A stretch of DNA of 64,000 nt from Falsiphaeobacter marinintestinus (GCF_007923355.1 NZ_VOGO01000002.1:1-64000); one strand, 5' to 3'; counted from the first letter of the stretch, positions 17,612 through 26,946 are shown. Translations and numbers: made by a program. The notes: generated by a model from the sequence alone, not told the origin.

Positions 17612-18178
17612 ATGGATTCTAAATACGAACCCGTCATTTTACATCTCAGCGAAACTCTTCTGACAACGTTCAGTGTGACAGCCGCGCTGCAGGTCTGGTG
17701 CGAGATGCGCGGATTGGGTCATGGCGACCTCTACGCCGATCTTCACGATACATCGGGCCAGTTAGAACTGCCGCCGTTGGGCGTGAACATGCTGTTGCCG
17801 AAAGACGGCGAAACCATTCGCCACCGCGCCATCACCCTGATGCGCGGGGACGTGCCGTTGCACAATGCGGACAACTGGTACATCCCCGACCGTCTGCCGG
17901 AACATGCCCGGGTGTTGTTGGAAACCACCGACACCCCGTTCGGCAAGGCGCTGGAAGGCACGATGCAAAACCGCGAAACGTTCAGCATCCTGCTGCCGCC
18001 CTACGTACGCGCACGGTTTTCCGAACGCGACCGTATCCGCAACACGATTTTGCATGCCGATGAAAACGTGCCCGTCCTGACAATCCGTGGCATCGTCACA
18101 GTCGACACGATCCCGGTGTCCTTCGTCGAAGAACGGCTGCGACCGGAACTGGTCGAAATGTCAGCAGGTCTGATTTAG
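17612..18178 (+). CDS. Conserved hypothetical, possibly chorismate lyase/UTRA-like fold
   Basis: 188 residues from the ATG at 17612, with AAGGGA upstream; a longer frame from a TTG at 17513 lacks support. I do not recognise a named family with certainty. The pattern RHRAITLMRGDVPLHNADNWYIP, then a Leu-rich helix, then TPFGKALEG resembles the chorismate pyruvate-lyase/UTRA fold, in which an Arg-rich strand and a leucine-glycine segment frame a ligand pocket. There is no DNA-binding domain, unlike GntR-UTRA regulators. It follows the RpiR gene by 137 bases, but no shared function is evident. Confidence 0.55.
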   Translation: MDSKYEPVILHLSETLLTTFSVTAALQVWCEMRGLGHGDLYADLHDTSGQLELPPLGVNMLLPKDGETIRHRAITLMRGDVPLHNADNWYIPDRLPEHARVLLETTDTPFGKALEGTMQNRETFSILLPPYVRARFSERDRIRNTILHADENVPVLTIRGIVTVDTIPVSFVEERLRPELVEMSAGLI

Positions 18179-18296
18179 GATCCGGCAAAGGGCGGCTCTG
18201 ACAGACGCCCGACCTTCAGACCAAAACGATGTCGGGAGGGGCATCCACGTCATCTAAAGAGCCGGTGCGATGCCTTGATGTCAATTTTGGTGTGCC

Positions 18297-18329
18297 AAAA
18301 GAAAAAGGCAGCTCAAAATGAGCTGCCTT
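18297..18329 (-). terminator. Intrinsic terminator of pyrG
   Basis: On the minus strand AAGGCAGCTC (18329-18320) pairs with GAGCTGCCTT (18314-18305) around a five-base loop, followed by a T-rich run. It lies 22 bases beyond the pyrG stop codon. Confidence 0.88.
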
Positions 18330-18351
18330 CGACATGACGATTTGATATCTG

Positions 18352-19995
18352 TCACACCAACCGCGATGTTTCTTTCGCGGCGCGGACGAAATCCTTGAAC
18401 AGCGGGTGCGGGGCAAAGGGTTTCGATTTCAGTTCGGGATGGAACTGGACCCCGATAAACCAGGGATGATCGGTCCATTCTACGATTTCGGGCAAACGGC
18501 CATCGGGCGACATGCCCGAGAATCGCAGCCCACAATCTTCCAACTGTTCGCGGTACTTGATGTCGACCTCATACCTGTGGCGGTGACGTTCTTCGATTTG
18601 CCTGCTGCCATAGACATCAGCCACTTTCGACCCTTCGGTCAGCATCGCGTCATAGGCTCCAAGGCGCATGGTGCCGCCTTTGTCGTCGCCCACACCGCGC
18701 TTGACCTTGTAATTGCCCTGCACCCACTCTTTCAGGTGATAGACAACCGGTTCAAAGCGTTTCTTGCCAGCCTCGTGGTCGAATTCTTCTGATCCGGCCG
18801 TTTTGACCCCGGCGACATTGCGCGCGGCTTCGATCACGGCCATCTGCATGCCCAGGCAGATCCCCAGATAGGGCACCTTGCGTTCCCGGGCGAATTGCGC
18901 CGCCTTGATCTTGCCTTCAGTCCCGCGTTCGCCAAAGCCACCGGGCACCAGGATCGCGTTAAAGCCTTCCAGATAGGGGGCAGGGTCTTCGGTGTCGAAA
19001 ATCTCGGCATCGACCCACTCAACCTTGACCTTGACCCGGTTGGCCATACCGCCATGGGTCAGCGCCTCGGCGATTGACTTGTAAGCATCTTCCAACTGCG
19101 TGTACTTGCCCACGATGGCGATTTTCACGTCACCCTCGGGATTATGCACGCGGTCGGATACGTCTTCCCACTTTGTCAGATCGGGGCGGGGGGCCGGGCT
19201 GATCTGAAAGGCGTCCAGGACGGCCTGATCCAGACCTTCACGGTGATAGGCCAGCGGTGCGTCATAGATAGATGACAGATCCTGCGCGGCAATCACCGAC
19301 TCGGGGCGCACGTTGCAGAACAGGGCCAGCTTGGCACGTTCCTTTTCCGGGATCGGCCCTTCGGAGCGGCAGACAAGAATATCTGGCGCCAGACCGATCG
19401 AGCGCATTTCTTTCACACTGTGCTGGGTCGGCTTGGTCTTCAACTCACCACTGGCTTTGATGAACGGCAGCAGGGTCAGGTGCATGTACAGGCACTGGCC
19501 ACGGGGTTTGTCCTGCCCGAACTGGCGAATGGCTTCGAAGAACGGAAGACCCTCGATGTCGCCAACTGTGCCGCCAATTTCACACAGCATGAAATCGACG
19601 TCGTCTTCGCCAATCCGGATGAAATCCTTGATCTGGTTGGTGACGTGGGGGATCACCTGAATCGTCTTGCCCAGATAGTCGCCGCGCCGTTCTTTTTCGA
19701 GCACGTCGGAATAGATCCGCCCCGAACTGACCGAGTCTGTCTTGCAGGCTGGGACACCGGTGAACCGTTCATAATGGCCAAGGTCCAGATCGGTTTCGGC
19801 GCCGTCATCGGTGACAAACACTTCGCCGTGCTCAAACGGGCTCATCGTGCCGGGGTCGACGTTCAGATACGGATCCAATTTTCGCAGTCGGACTGAATAG
19901 CCCCGTGCCTGCAGCAAAGCGCCCAAAGCGGCCGATGCAAGGCCTTTGCCCAAAGACGAAACAACGCCGCCGGTAATGAAAATAAAACGCGCCAT
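18352..19995 (-). CDS. pyrG: CTP synthase
   Basis: 547 residues from the ATG at 19995. It aminates UTP to CTP with ATP and glutamine. The N-terminal synthetase domain begins [18 protein letters not shown] (ATP loop), with [26 protein letters not shown] and [11 protein letters not shown] near 148. The C-terminal class I glutaminase holds the nucleophile Cys in GICLGMQ near 390 and His/Glu in VQFHPE near 525. Full length for the family (about 545). It lies downstream of secG on the same strand, 162 bases apart, with its own terminator. Confidence 0.97.
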   Translation of the reverse strand: MARFIFITGGVVSSLGKGLASAALGALLQARGYSVRLRKLDPYLNVDPGTMSPFEHGEVFVTDDGAETDLDLGHYERFTGVPACKTDSVSSGRIYSDVLEKERRGDYLGKTIQVIPHVTNQIKDFIRIGEDDVDFMLCEIGGTVGDIEGLPFFEAIRQFGQDKPRGQCLYMHLTLLPFIKASGELKTKPTQHSVKEMRSIGLAPDILVCRSEGPIPEKERAKLALFCNVRPESVIAAQDLSSIYDAPLAYHREGLDQAVLDAFQISPAPRPDLTKWEDVSDRVHNPEGDVKIAIVGKYTQLEDAYKSIAEALTHGGMANRVKVKVEWVDAEIFDTEDPAPYLEGFNAILVPGGFGERGTEGKIKAAQFARERKVPYLGICLGMQMAVIEAARNVAGVKTAGSEEFDHEAGKKRFEPVVYHLKEWVQGNYKVKRGVGDDKGGTMRLGAYDAMLTEGSKVADVYGSRQIEERHRHRYEVDIKYREQLEDCGLRFSGMSPDGRLPEIVEWTDHPWFIGVQFHPELKSKPFAPHPLFKDFVRAAKETSRLV

Positions 19996-20105
19996 GAGTG
20001 TTCGGCAGCCCCCGTGAGTCACAAGTATTGATGGTGCCCAGAACGGTTAAAAAACCGCAGCATCACGGGACTTCACACATAAAGGATTCGCGCGCTCAGC
20101 GCAAG

Positions 20106-20137
20106 AGAACCGCAAGATGCTGTTGCGGTTCTTTTTT
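20106..20137. terminator. Stem-loop between secG and pyrG
   Basis: AGAACCGCAA (20106-20115) pairs perfectly with TTGCGGTTCT (20123-20132). The T run (to 20137) is on the plus strand, while both neighbouring genes are on the minus strand. For secG transcripts the stem is preceded by an A run and followed by only a weak T-rich tail. It could be bidirectional or act as a processing stem. Confidence 0.6.
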
Positions 20138-20157
20138 GTCATCCAAGGTCTAGTGGA

Positions 20158-20523
20158 TTAGTCGGCGCGCGGCACCAGCGGCGCGTTGTCATCCGCAGAC
20201 GGAGGCAACAGGCCCTCACCCGTGGGCAACGCCGGTGCGCCGGTGTCGGTTTCTTCCTGCGTCGGAACGCCAAGACGGTCGATGACCGAGGTTCCGGCCG
20301 ACTTCTGAGCGGTTACGATGGTCAGCGCGATCGAAGTGCAGATAAAGGCCGCAGCCAACACCCATGTCACTTTTCCAAGCGCCGTCGCAGCTGCGCGGCC
20401 CGTCATGGCCCCGCCACCGCCGCCGCCCATACCCAGGCCGCCGCCTTCAGACCGCTGCATCAGAACGATAGCGATCAGGCCAAGAGCCAGAAGAAGGTGG
20501 ACGATGAGAATGACGTTTTCCAT
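20158..20523 (-). CDS. secG: Preprotein translocase subunit SecG
   Basis: 121 residues. Two transmembrane segments (about 3-22 and 55-75) flank a Gly-rich loop (QRSEGGGLGMGGGGGGAMTGRAA) containing the conserved SecG pattern. The C-terminal 45 residues are a Pro/Asp-rich tail common in alphaproteobacterial SecG. It supports SecYEA-driven export by inverting in the membrane. The secG-pyrG order is common in Rhodobacterales. Confidence 0.95.
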   Translation of the reverse strand: MENVILIVHLLLALGLIAIVLMQRSEGGGLGMGGGGGGAMTGRAAATALGKVTWVLAAAFICTSIALTIVTAQKSAGTSVIDRLGVPTQEETDTGAPALPTGEGLLPPSADDNAPLVPRAD

Positions 20524-20637
20524 GGAACCCTGCGACGTTTGGCGTGTACCGCGCGGTATGTAGGGAAGTTTGCGCCGGTGGGCAAGACATGACTTTGCGA
20601 CTGGACAAACCGGCCCCTGACCGCCCAGAGTTCACTT

Positions 20638-21258
20638 ATGCCACATGACCACCACGATCACGACGACCCGCACGCCCTTTTGCCGCCCGAGCCCGCGCTC
20701 AGGGTCAAGGCTTTGGAAACCATCCTGACGAAAAAGGGCCTGATTGACCCGGCTGCGTTGGATGAAATCATCGACGCCTATCAGAATCGCATTGGCCCGC
20801 GAAACGGGGCCATGGTGGTGGCCCGCGCATGGTCTGACCCGGCGTTTCACGCCGCGCTGATGAAAGACGCGACCGAAGTTGTGGCCGATCTGGGGTTCTT
20901 TGGCCGCCAGGGCGAACACATCATTGCCGTCGAAAACACCGACGAGACTCACAACATGGTCGTCTGCACCTTGTGCAGTTGCTATCCGTGGCCGCTGTTG
21001 GGGATTCCGCCGGGGTGGTACAAATCCGACGCCTATCGCGCCCGCGCGGTGCGCGAACCGCGTAAGGTTCTGGCCAACTTCGGGGTCAATTTGCCCCCCG
21101 AATCCTCGGTACGTGTCTGGGATTCGACGGCCGAGGTGCGCTATTTGGTGATCCCGCAACGGCCCACAGGCACGGACGGTATGGATGTCGATGCGCTGGC
21201 TGCGCTGGTTACCCGCGACAGCATGATCGGCACCGGCCTGGCAAAGGCACCGTCATGA
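20638..21258 (+). CDS. nthA: Nitrile hydratase alpha subunit, cobalt type
   Basis: 206 residues. It carries the metal-claw motif Cys110-Thr-Leu-Cys113-Ser-Cys115; threonine in the second place is the mark of non-corrin cobalt enzymes (iron enzymes have serine). Two of the cysteines are oxidised in mature enzymes. With the beta subunit it hydrates nitriles to amides. The His/Asp-rich N-terminus (MPHDHHDHDD) is seen in other cobalt-type alpha subunits. It is first of three genes linked by ATGA overlaps and is divergent from secG. Confidence 0.96.
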   Translation: MPHDHHDHDDPHALLPPEPALRVKALETILTKKGLIDPAALDEIIDAYQNRIGPRNGAMVVARAWSDPAFHAALMKDATEVVADLGFFGRQGEHIIAVENTDETHNMVVCTLCSCYPWPLLGIPPGWYKSDAYRARAVREPRKVLANFGVNLPPESSVRVWDSTAEVRYLVIPQRPTGTDGMDVDALAALVTRDSMIGTGLAKAPS

Positions 21259-21932
21259 CCCGCGTGCATGACATGGGCGGGCGATATGGCGACGGGCCGG
21301 TTGATCCCGGAGGGCCAGACGATCCGGTTTTCGCACAAGACTGGCACGCGCGCGCCCTTGCGGTGACGCTGGCCTGCGGATCGCTGGGCCAATGGAACCT
21401 CGACATGTCGCGCCACGCCCGTGAATGCCTGTCGCCCAAGGATTACACCCGGTTTTCGTATTATGAAAAGTGGATGGCCGGTCTGGCCGATCTGCTGGTC
21501 GGGAACGGAGTTCTCACCAAAGCCGATCTGGCGGGGCAGGGCGATGACATGCCACACCCCTTGGCGACCCGCTCGATGAAGCCCGAGGCCGTGGCGGGCA
21601 TCATCGCCAAAGGCGGACCTGCCGACCGACCTTATAGTGAACAGCCTCTTTTCCAACCCGGACAAACCGTCCGCACCCGACGCCCGGCTGACAACAGGCT
21701 GACCGATGGCGGTCACACGCGCCTGCCAGCCTATGCCGCTGGGGCCACAGGCCGGATCCTGCGCCATCACGGTGCGCACGTCCTGCCCGACAGCAATGCG
21801 CACACGCTGGGCGAAGCACCCGAGCCGCTTTATACTGTCGTGTTCAAAGCGGAAGAGCTGTGGGCCAATCCCGAACATCCGCGAGACGAGGTCACTCTGG
21901 ACCTCTGGCAATCGTATCTGAGGCCCGCATGA
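21255..21932 (+). CDS. nthB: Nitrile hydratase beta subunit
   Basis: 225 residues, start overlapping the alpha stop by four bases. It begins with the family signature MTRVHDMGGRYG, followed by the helical domain (AFxxDW...LGQWNLDMSRHARE) and a C-terminal SH3-like barrel with GQTVRTRR and the arginines that hydrogen-bond to the oxidised cysteines of the alpha subunit (TRLPAYAAGATGRILRHHG). It forms the heterodimeric active enzyme with NthA. Confidence 0.96.
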   Translation: MTRVHDMGGRYGDGPVDPGGPDDPVFAQDWHARALAVTLACGSLGQWNLDMSRHARECLSPKDYTRFSYYEKWMAGLADLLVGNGVLTKADLAGQGDDMPHPLATRSMKPEAVAGIIAKGGPADRPYSEQPLFQPGQTVRTRRPADNRLTDGGHTRLPAYAAGATGRILRHHGAHVLPDSNAHTLGEAPEPLYTVVFKAEELWANPEHPRDEVTLDLWQSYLRPA

Positions 21933-22243
21933 CCGCCCCTGAACCGGTTTTCACCCACCCCTGGCATGGGCAGGTTTTTGCCCTGACCGTGCATCTGAAC
22001 GAAGCCGGATATTTTGCCTGGCCTGACTGGGCCACGCGATTCTCGCAAACCCTTGCGACGCATGGCCTTGCGAAAGAACTGGATGGTGGCGACGATTATT
22101 TCACGGCCTGGCTTGAAACTCTTGAAACGCTGCTGGCCGATCTCGGGCAGGCTGCCCCGGCTGACGTCGAACAGATGCGGGCGGCTTGGGAATCGGCTTA
22201 TCTGACCACGCCGCATGGCGACCCGGTGCACCTGAAAACCTAA
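21929..22243 (+). CDS. Nitrile hydratase activator / accessory protein
   Basis: 104 residues from the ATG at 21929, overlapping the beta-subunit stop (ATGA). It resembles the N-terminal helical domain of the beta subunit (FTHPWHGQVFALTVHLNEAGYFAWPDWATRFSQTL), as small P14K/P15K-type activators do. These shuttle the cobalt-loaded, cysteine-oxidised alpha subunit into the apoenzyme (self-subunit swapping). An in-frame extension upstream lies inside nthB and is rejected. It completes the minimal cobalt nitrile hydratase operon. Confidence 0.9.
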   Translation: MTAPEPVFTHPWHGQVFALTVHLNEAGYFAWPDWATRFSQTLATHGLAKELDGGDDYFTAWLETLETLLADLGQAAPADVEQMRAAWESAYLTTPHGDPVHLKT

Positions 22244-22254
22244 AAAGGCGACGG

Positions 22255-22650
22255 CTATTCGTCGACGTTGTCCACATCCGACTGGCCTGACAGGGCGCGG
22301 CGTACATGGCTCCAGCTTAGCCCGATGCCCAGAACCACGGACATCGCAAAGATGCCCAGCCAGACGTTGATATCGGTGTTCTCAAGATCCAGCAGCCCCA
22401 GATCATACAGCACCCACAGCAACGCGCCGATCACTGCCAGCACCAGCAACATGCCGAACGCCCCGATCGAACGGATCGTGGCGCGCAGGTAGATGATATA
22501 GCCGATGATCAGAACCAGCCCCAGCAGCACCGTCATAGACAGAAACTGCTCATAGTTCTCCAGCGCCCAGCGAACATAGTTCCAGTCCGTCGGGTTGTAG
22601 GTCAGCATCAGCAGCAGGAATGCAAACAGCCACCGCAGGAAAACACCCAT
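22255..22650 (-). CDS. Small membrane protein (DUF6524-like)
   Basis: 131 residues from the ATG at 22650, with AGGCGGAA upstream. Four hydrophobic segments (about 3-18, 38-60, 65-85, 95-115) and the conserved NPTDWNYVRWA motif near residue 20. I associate this pattern with the Rhodobacterales-conserved DUF6524 family, from memory. Function unknown. It is convergent with the nitrile hydratase operon, 11 bases apart, and divergent from purA. Confidence 0.75.
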   Translation of the reverse strand: MGVFLRWLFAFLLLMLTYNPTDWNYVRWALENYEQFLSMTVLLGLVLIIGYIIYLRATIRSIGAFGMLLVLAVIGALLWVLYDLGLLDLENTDINVWLGIFAMSVVLGIGLSWSHVRRALSGQSDVDNVDE

Positions 22651-22813
22651 CTTGAAATTTCCGCCTCGTGCCTTTTGCAGCACAGAATCGCGCATTTTCC
22701 GGGGCGCTGTCCACCCCTTCACCAGGGCTGCGTCGAAATTCCGGTTTCACTGTTGCAGCGGCATCGGTATATGAGGTCCGGTTTGACATATCTCTGATGC
22801 AAAAGGACCTGAA

Positions 22814-24109
22814 ATGGCCAATGTCGTCGTGGTCGGCGCCCAATGGGGCGACGAAGGAAAAGGCAAGATCGTGGACTGGCTCAGTGAGCGGGCAGATGTA
22901 ATCGCCCGCTTTCAGGGGGGGCACAACGCCGGGCATACGCTGGTGATCGACGGCAAAGTCTATAAATTGCATGCGCTGCCTTCGGGTGTTGTGCGTGGCG
23001 GCAAGCTGTCTGTCATCGGCAACGGTGTGGTGCTGGACCCGTGGCACCTGCTGAACGAAATCGCCACCGTGCGCGAGCAAGGGGTCGAGATTTCGCCCGA
23101 AACTCTGATGATCGCCGAAAACACCCCGCTGATCCTGCCGATTCACGGAGAGCTGGATCGCGCCCGCGAAGAAGCGGCCTCGAAAGGCACTAAGATCGGC
23201 ACCACAGGTCGCGGTATCGGCCCGGCCTATGAAGACAAGGTGGGCCGCCGTTCGATCCGTGTTGCAGATCTGGCGGATGAGGCAACGCTGATCGCCCGCG
23301 TTGACCGCGCGCTGCAGCACCATGACCCTCTGCGCAAGGGTTTGGGCTTTGATCCGGTCGACCGCGATGCCCTGATCGCGCAACTGAAAGAGATCGCGCC
23401 GCAGATCCTGCCCTTCGCGGCGCCGGTCTGGAAGGTGCTGAACGAAAAGCGCAAGTCGGGCAAACGTATCCTGTTCGAAGGGGCGCAAGGCGCGTTGCTG
23501 GACATCGATTTTGGCACGTATCCCTTCGTGACATCGTCCAACGTGATCTCGGGACAAGCGGCCACGGGGGTCGGTATCGGCCCGAATTCGATCGATTTCG
23601 TACTGGGCATCGTCAAGGCCTATACCACCCGTGTTGGCGAAGGTCCGTTCCCAACCGAGCTGGACGATGCAGACGGTCAGCGTTTGGGCGAGCGTGGTCA
23701 TGAATTCGGCACCACCACCGGGCGCAAACGACGCTGTGGTTGGTTTGATGCAGCCCTGCTGCGTCAGACCTGCGCGACATCCGGTGTCAGTGGCATTGCC
23801 CTGACCAAGCTTGACGTTCTGGACGGATTCGAGACGCTGAAGATCTGTGTTGGCTATGACCTGGATGGAGACCGGCTGGACTATCTGCCGACAGCCGCCG
23901 ACCAGCAGGCGCGCTGTGTGCCGATCTACGAAGAGGTTCCGGGGTGGAGCGAATCGACCGAGGGCGCACGCAGCTGGGCTGACCTGCCTGCAAACGCGAT
24001 CAAATACGTGCGCCGGGTCGAAGAACTGATCGACTGTCCGGTCGCGATGCTGTCCACCAGCCCCGAGCGCGAGGATACCATCCTTGTCACCGACCCGTTT
24101 GCTGACTGA
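22814..24109 (+). CDS. purA: Adenylosuccinate synthetase
   Basis: 431 residues. It catalyses the GTP-dependent joining of IMP and aspartate, the first committed step to AMP. Visible motifs: [18 protein letters not shown] at the start (P-loop and catalytic Asp), GGHNAGHT (His41 equivalent), [13 protein letters not shown] near 133, and [13 protein letters not shown] near 300. Full length. A one-base overlap (TGATG) couples it to the small DUF2842 gene. Confidence 0.97.
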   Translation: MANVVVVGAQWGDEGKGKIVDWLSERADVIARFQGGHNAGHTLVIDGKVYKLHALPSGVVRGGKLSVIGNGVVLDPWHLLNEIATVREQGVEISPETLMIAENTPLILPIHGELDRAREEAASKGTKIGTTGRGIGPAYEDKVGRRSIRVADLADEATLIARVDRALQHHDPLRKGLGFDPVDRDALIAQLKEIAPQILPFAAPVWKVLNEKRKSGKRILFEGAQGALLDIDFGTYPFVTSSNVISGQAATGVGIGPNSIDFVLGIVKAYTTRVGEGPFPTELDDADGQRLGERGHEFGTTTGRKRRCGWFDAALLRQTCATSGVSGIALTKLDVLDGFETLKICVGYDLDGDRLDYLPTAADQQARCVPIYEEVPGWSESTEGARSWADLPANAIKYVRRVEELIDCPVAMLSTSPEREDTILVTDPFAD

Positions 24110-24345
24110 TGGCGCTGTCGCACAAAGCCCGCCGCCGCTGGTCGCTGGTGATCCTGCTGGTTGGCCTGCCGCTGTATGTGGTGGTCGCGGTGACTGTGGT
24201 GAACTGGCTTGGGGTCAAGTTCGGGCGGCCACCGATTCTTTTGGAGCTGGCAGTATATGTCGGTCTGGGTATCCTGTGGGCCTTCCCGTTCAAATACGTG
24301 TTTCGGGGCGTCGGACAGGCTGATCCGGATCAGGACGCAAAGTGA
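24109..24345 (+). CDS. DUF2842 small membrane protein
   Basis: 78 residues, two transmembrane segments (about 13-33 and 44-65) after a basic N-terminus (SHKARRR). The WAFPFKYVFRGVGQADP end is the hallmark of DUF2842, an alphaproteobacterial family of unknown function regularly found near purA. Its start overlaps the purA stop by one base, so it is translationally coupled to purA. Confidence 0.9.
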   Translation: MALSHKARRRWSLVILLVGLPLYVVVAVTVVNWLGVKFGRPPILLELAVYVGLGILWAFPFKYVFRGVGQADPDQDAK

Positions 24346-24381
24346 GTTGATCACTGGCTTCCTGTCTCTGAACAAAAAAAG

Positions 24382-24409
24382 AACGGCAGCCACAAAGGCT
24401 GCCGTTTTT
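24382..24409. terminator. Bidirectional intrinsic terminator
   Basis: AACGGCAGCC (24382-24391) pairs with GGCTGCCGTT (24397-24406) around ACAAA. T residues follow on the plus strand and an A run precedes it, giving a U tract in both directions. It separates purA-DUF2842 from the convergent acidic-protein gene. Confidence 0.9.
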
Positions 24410-24431
24410 CGTATTCCTGTTGCGCGGGCCG

Positions 24432-26807
24432 TTAACCTGCGGCGCGGGCCTGTGGCTGATATCCAATGTCGCCCGAAGCGGCAAAGCGGCCACCGCCAGC
24501 CTTTTCGATCTTGCCTTCGCGAAGCAACTGGCCAAACGCGCGCAGCCCGTCTTCGCGATTGAAATCGTCGTTATGGACAAGCCGCACCTTGCTCATCAGC
24601 TGCGGGCGCGAAAACTGCTCACGGCCTTCGGCAAAGCTCATGTAAGACGCTGTGGCTTCCAGTAGCTCGGCCAGGCTGTGGACATCCATTTCTTCGATAA
24701 AGGCCGAAAACTCGGTCTCGTTCTCGATGCTTTCCGCAGTTTCCAGCGGCGTTGCAATCCGACGTGGACGGACGGGCGAGGCTGGCTTGGCGTCACCAAT
24801 GTCATCGACGCGCTGTTCGGCCACTAGTTTCAGCGGCGCAGGTTTGCTGACCTCTGTGCGCGGCCGCGGCGAAGCCGTGGTGCTGGCCGACGGGCGGCGC
24901 GGCTTGACCACTTGTGCCAGGTCGGCGCGATATTCATTGTCCTTGGTTGTAGCGCCCGGATCACCGCCGGTGTCGCGGTCAGCCTGAGTCGCGGCAACGG
25001 CGGCGCGCAGGTTCTGAAAGGCTTCGGCTTTTGACGTCGTTTCGGGATCGTCCAGCTTTTCCTCGGCGGCAGCCATCAGGCGCGTCAGATCCCCGTCCTG
25101 ATCGGCCTCGGCCAACAGATTGGAAGTGCCGTGGTCGTCATCGTCTTCTTCAAATGCGTCATCGGTATCAACGTCGTCATCTTCAAAAATGTCGAAATCG
25201 ATATCGTCATCGACGTCTTCATCCAGATTGACCTCGGCAACGGTGTCAGCCGTTTCGGTCGGGGTCGAAAATTCAGCTTCGACTTCTGCCAGCTCGCGCA
25301 TCAGGTCGGCTTCGGCTTCAGCCGTCAATGAGCTTTTGCGCTCCGCAGAGACTTCGGGAGCGGCTTCGGGGGCTTCGGGCGCCGGGGTGGTTGTCGGCGC
25401 GGTGACCGATTCGATCTCACCCGAGGCAATGGCCCGTTCCAAGTCAGCACGCTTGATCGCTTTGACGCGCACACGGCGGATCTTGCGGGCGGGCTTGGGG
25501 TCTTCAACCGACACGTCCGGTTCGGACGACACCGCGTCGAGGATGTTGGCAACCTCAGCCTCATCCTGATCTGCTACTGCAATGGCCTCGGGGGCCGTTT
25601 CCAGACCGGCAAACAGGCTGGCGTCTTCGGCAACTTCGGTCTCGACAACTTCAGCTTCGGCACCGTCGATCTCAGCCACGTCGACTTCGGCAACGTCAAC
25701 CTCAGCAACCTCGGCTTCGGCAACCTCAACCTCAGCAACTTCAGCTTCGGCAACCTCGACTTCGGCAACCTCAACGACGTCAGCCTCGTCCTCTACGTCG
25801 TCTTCAGACACGTCGACGGCAGTATCCAACTGGCCCAGAATGGCGCTGATCGCGTCGCCATCTTCTCCATCCTCGTCGTCATGGCCGTGGTCTTCAACAT
25901 CCAGAACGTCGCTGATATCAGCTGCTGCGCTGGCAACGAAGGCCTCTGTTTGCAGGTCTTCGGTGAACTCTTCATCGTCGGTCAGCGTTTCGTTGCGGGC
26001 CACAACGGCACGGATGCGCTGCAACTTGGCCGCGATGCTGTCGACCGATGGCTGCACGTCTGACACCGGGTCAGCTTGAACGGGTGCATCGATAATCTCG
26101 GCATCGGCAACCGTTTCAACCTCGACTTCAGATTCAGCGTTCTCGATGGCTGCTTCCACCATGGTCGCAAGGTCGAAGTCTTCAGCAATGTCTTCAGCGA
26201 TATCCGCAACAGAGGGCTCTTCTTCGGCGACGGCAGCCTCTTGCGGGGCCACTTCAAGTGTCTCTTCTGTTGCGTCGGAATCGCTTTCTACAACCGGATC
26301 AGTGGCTACATCTTCGACCGCGTTTTCGATGGCAGCATTCGTCGACGTGTGTTCATCGATGACGTCTTCCACCTCAACCGGTTCATCTGTCGGGGCATCG
26401 TCCATCTCGACGGCTTCTTCAACAGCTGCGGTATCCACTGCGGTTTCGGCGATGACCGGTTCGGCCGCGATCTGGGATGCTGGCACGGCAAGAGAAACGG
26501 CAGCTGCAGCAACCGGAGCAGAGGCGACCGGCGCGCGCTCCGATGACACACCTTCCGATGCACGCAGCACAATTCCCGATTCGTCGTGGTGGGCTTCGAC
26601 CTTGCGGGTGATTTCGCGCTGGGCAATGCGCGCCAGCATGTCCGCGTCAGGTTGCGGCGGTTCGGCTCCGAAATACCGATCATCCGACGCCAGATCGCGG
26701 AAGTACTCTGCAATCGCTTTCATTGTATCAAATGAGTCTTCGAACCCTTCAAGGGTACAGGAAAACGTGCCGTATGATACGGTCAATACTTTGTTGTTGT
26801 TAACCAT
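24432..26807 (-). CDS. Large acidic, repeat-bearing conserved protein of Rhodobacterales
   Basis: 791 residues. The N-terminal 90 residues are well ordered and look conserved (MVNNNKVLTVSYGTFSCTLEGFEDSF, then MKAIAEYFRDLASDDRYFGAEPP). The C-terminal 100 residues also look ordered (FSAFIEEMDVHSLAELLEATASYMSF...FNREDGLRAFGQLLREGKIEK) and could bind a partner. Between them lie about 580 residues of Glu/Asp/Ala/Val-rich, probably disordered sequence, including a run of degenerate Val-Glu-Val-Ala-Glu pentads (about residues 342-395). Similar proteins in this order have been labelled CheA-like or lipoprotein in databases as I recall, but no kinase, lipobox or signal peptide is visible. Function unknown. 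It is divergent from the thiamine pyrophosphokinase gene. Confidence 0.8.
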   Translation of the reverse strand: MVNNNKVLTVSYGTFSCTLEGFEDSFDTMKAIAEYFRDLASDDRYFGAEPPQPDADMLARIAQREITRKVEAHHDESGIVLRASEGVSSERAPVASAPVAAAAVSLAVPASQIAAEPVIAETAVDTAAVEEAVEMDDAPTDEPVEVEDVIDEHTSTNAAIENAVEDVATDPVVESDSDATEETLEVAPQEAAVAEEEPSVADIAEDIAEDFDLATMVEAAIENAESEVEVETVADAEIIDAPVQADPVSDVQPSVDSIAAKLQRIRAVVARNETLTDDEEFTEDLQTEAFVASAAADISDVLDVEDHGHDDEDGEDGDAISAILGQLDTAVDVSEDDVEDEADVVEVAEVEVAEAEVAEVEVAEAEVAEVDVAEVDVAEIDGAEAEVVETEVAEDASLFAGLETAPEAIAVADQDEAEVANILDAVSSEPDVSVEDPKPARKIRRVRVKAIKRADLERAIASGEIESVTAPTTTPAPEAPEAAPEVSAERKSSLTAEAEADLMRELAEVEAEFSTPTETADTVAEVNLDEDVDDDIDFDIFEDDDVDTDDAFEEDDDDHGTSNLLAEADQDGDLTRLMAAAEEKLDDPETTSKAEAFQNLRAAVAATQADRDTGGDPGATTKDNEYRADLAQVVKPRRPSASTTASPRPRTEVSKPAPLKLVAEQRVDDIGDAKPASPVRPRRIATPLETAESIENETEFSAFIEEMDVHSLAELLEATASYMSFAEGREQFSRPQLMSKVRLVHNDDFNREDGLRAFGQLLREGKIEKAGGGRFAASGDIGYQPQARAAG
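25627..25785 (-). repeat. 15-bp-period repeat encoding Val-Glu-Val-Ala-Glu pentads
   Basis: About ten degenerate 15-bp units lie inside the acidic protein gene, coding for variants of V-E/D-V-A-E. Copies differ by a few bases, so slippage or unequal crossing-over is plausible. The unit keeps the frame and the negative charge. Confidence 0.75.
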
Positions 26808-26946
26808 AGGATGCTCGTCCTCTCAACTATTATTGACCAGTGTTTACCATGGACGGATCGTCATTTTCGGCCCGATTCTGTGCCGCTCAGCGTATCATTT
26901 TGTGGCGACATTGTGGTCTGTTTCCAAAACGGCCATTAATACGACC

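Noticed and set aside
22550-23701. Minus-strand frame of 383 codons opposite purA.
   Set aside because: Shadow of the strongly conserved purA gene, with no motifs or start signals.
25627-25785. The plus strand opposite the acidic repeat can be read as Asn-Leu-x-Phe-Gly pentads, resembling a pentapeptide-repeat protein.
   Set aside because: It is a mirror of the Glu/Ala/Val codon pattern on the real coding strand, has no start codon, ribosome-binding site or sustained frame, and the minus-strand gene has ordered conserved ends.
26146-26946. Long in-frame upstream extension of thiamine pyrophosphokinase.
   Set aside because: It is antisense to the acidic protein gene, low in complexity (Ser/Thr/Ala rich) and not part of the family; the ATG at 26947 gives the normal N-terminus.
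26808-26946. Possible TPP riboswitch in front of thiamine pyrophosphokinase.
   Set aside because: No THI-box elements such as the CTGAGA core are seen.
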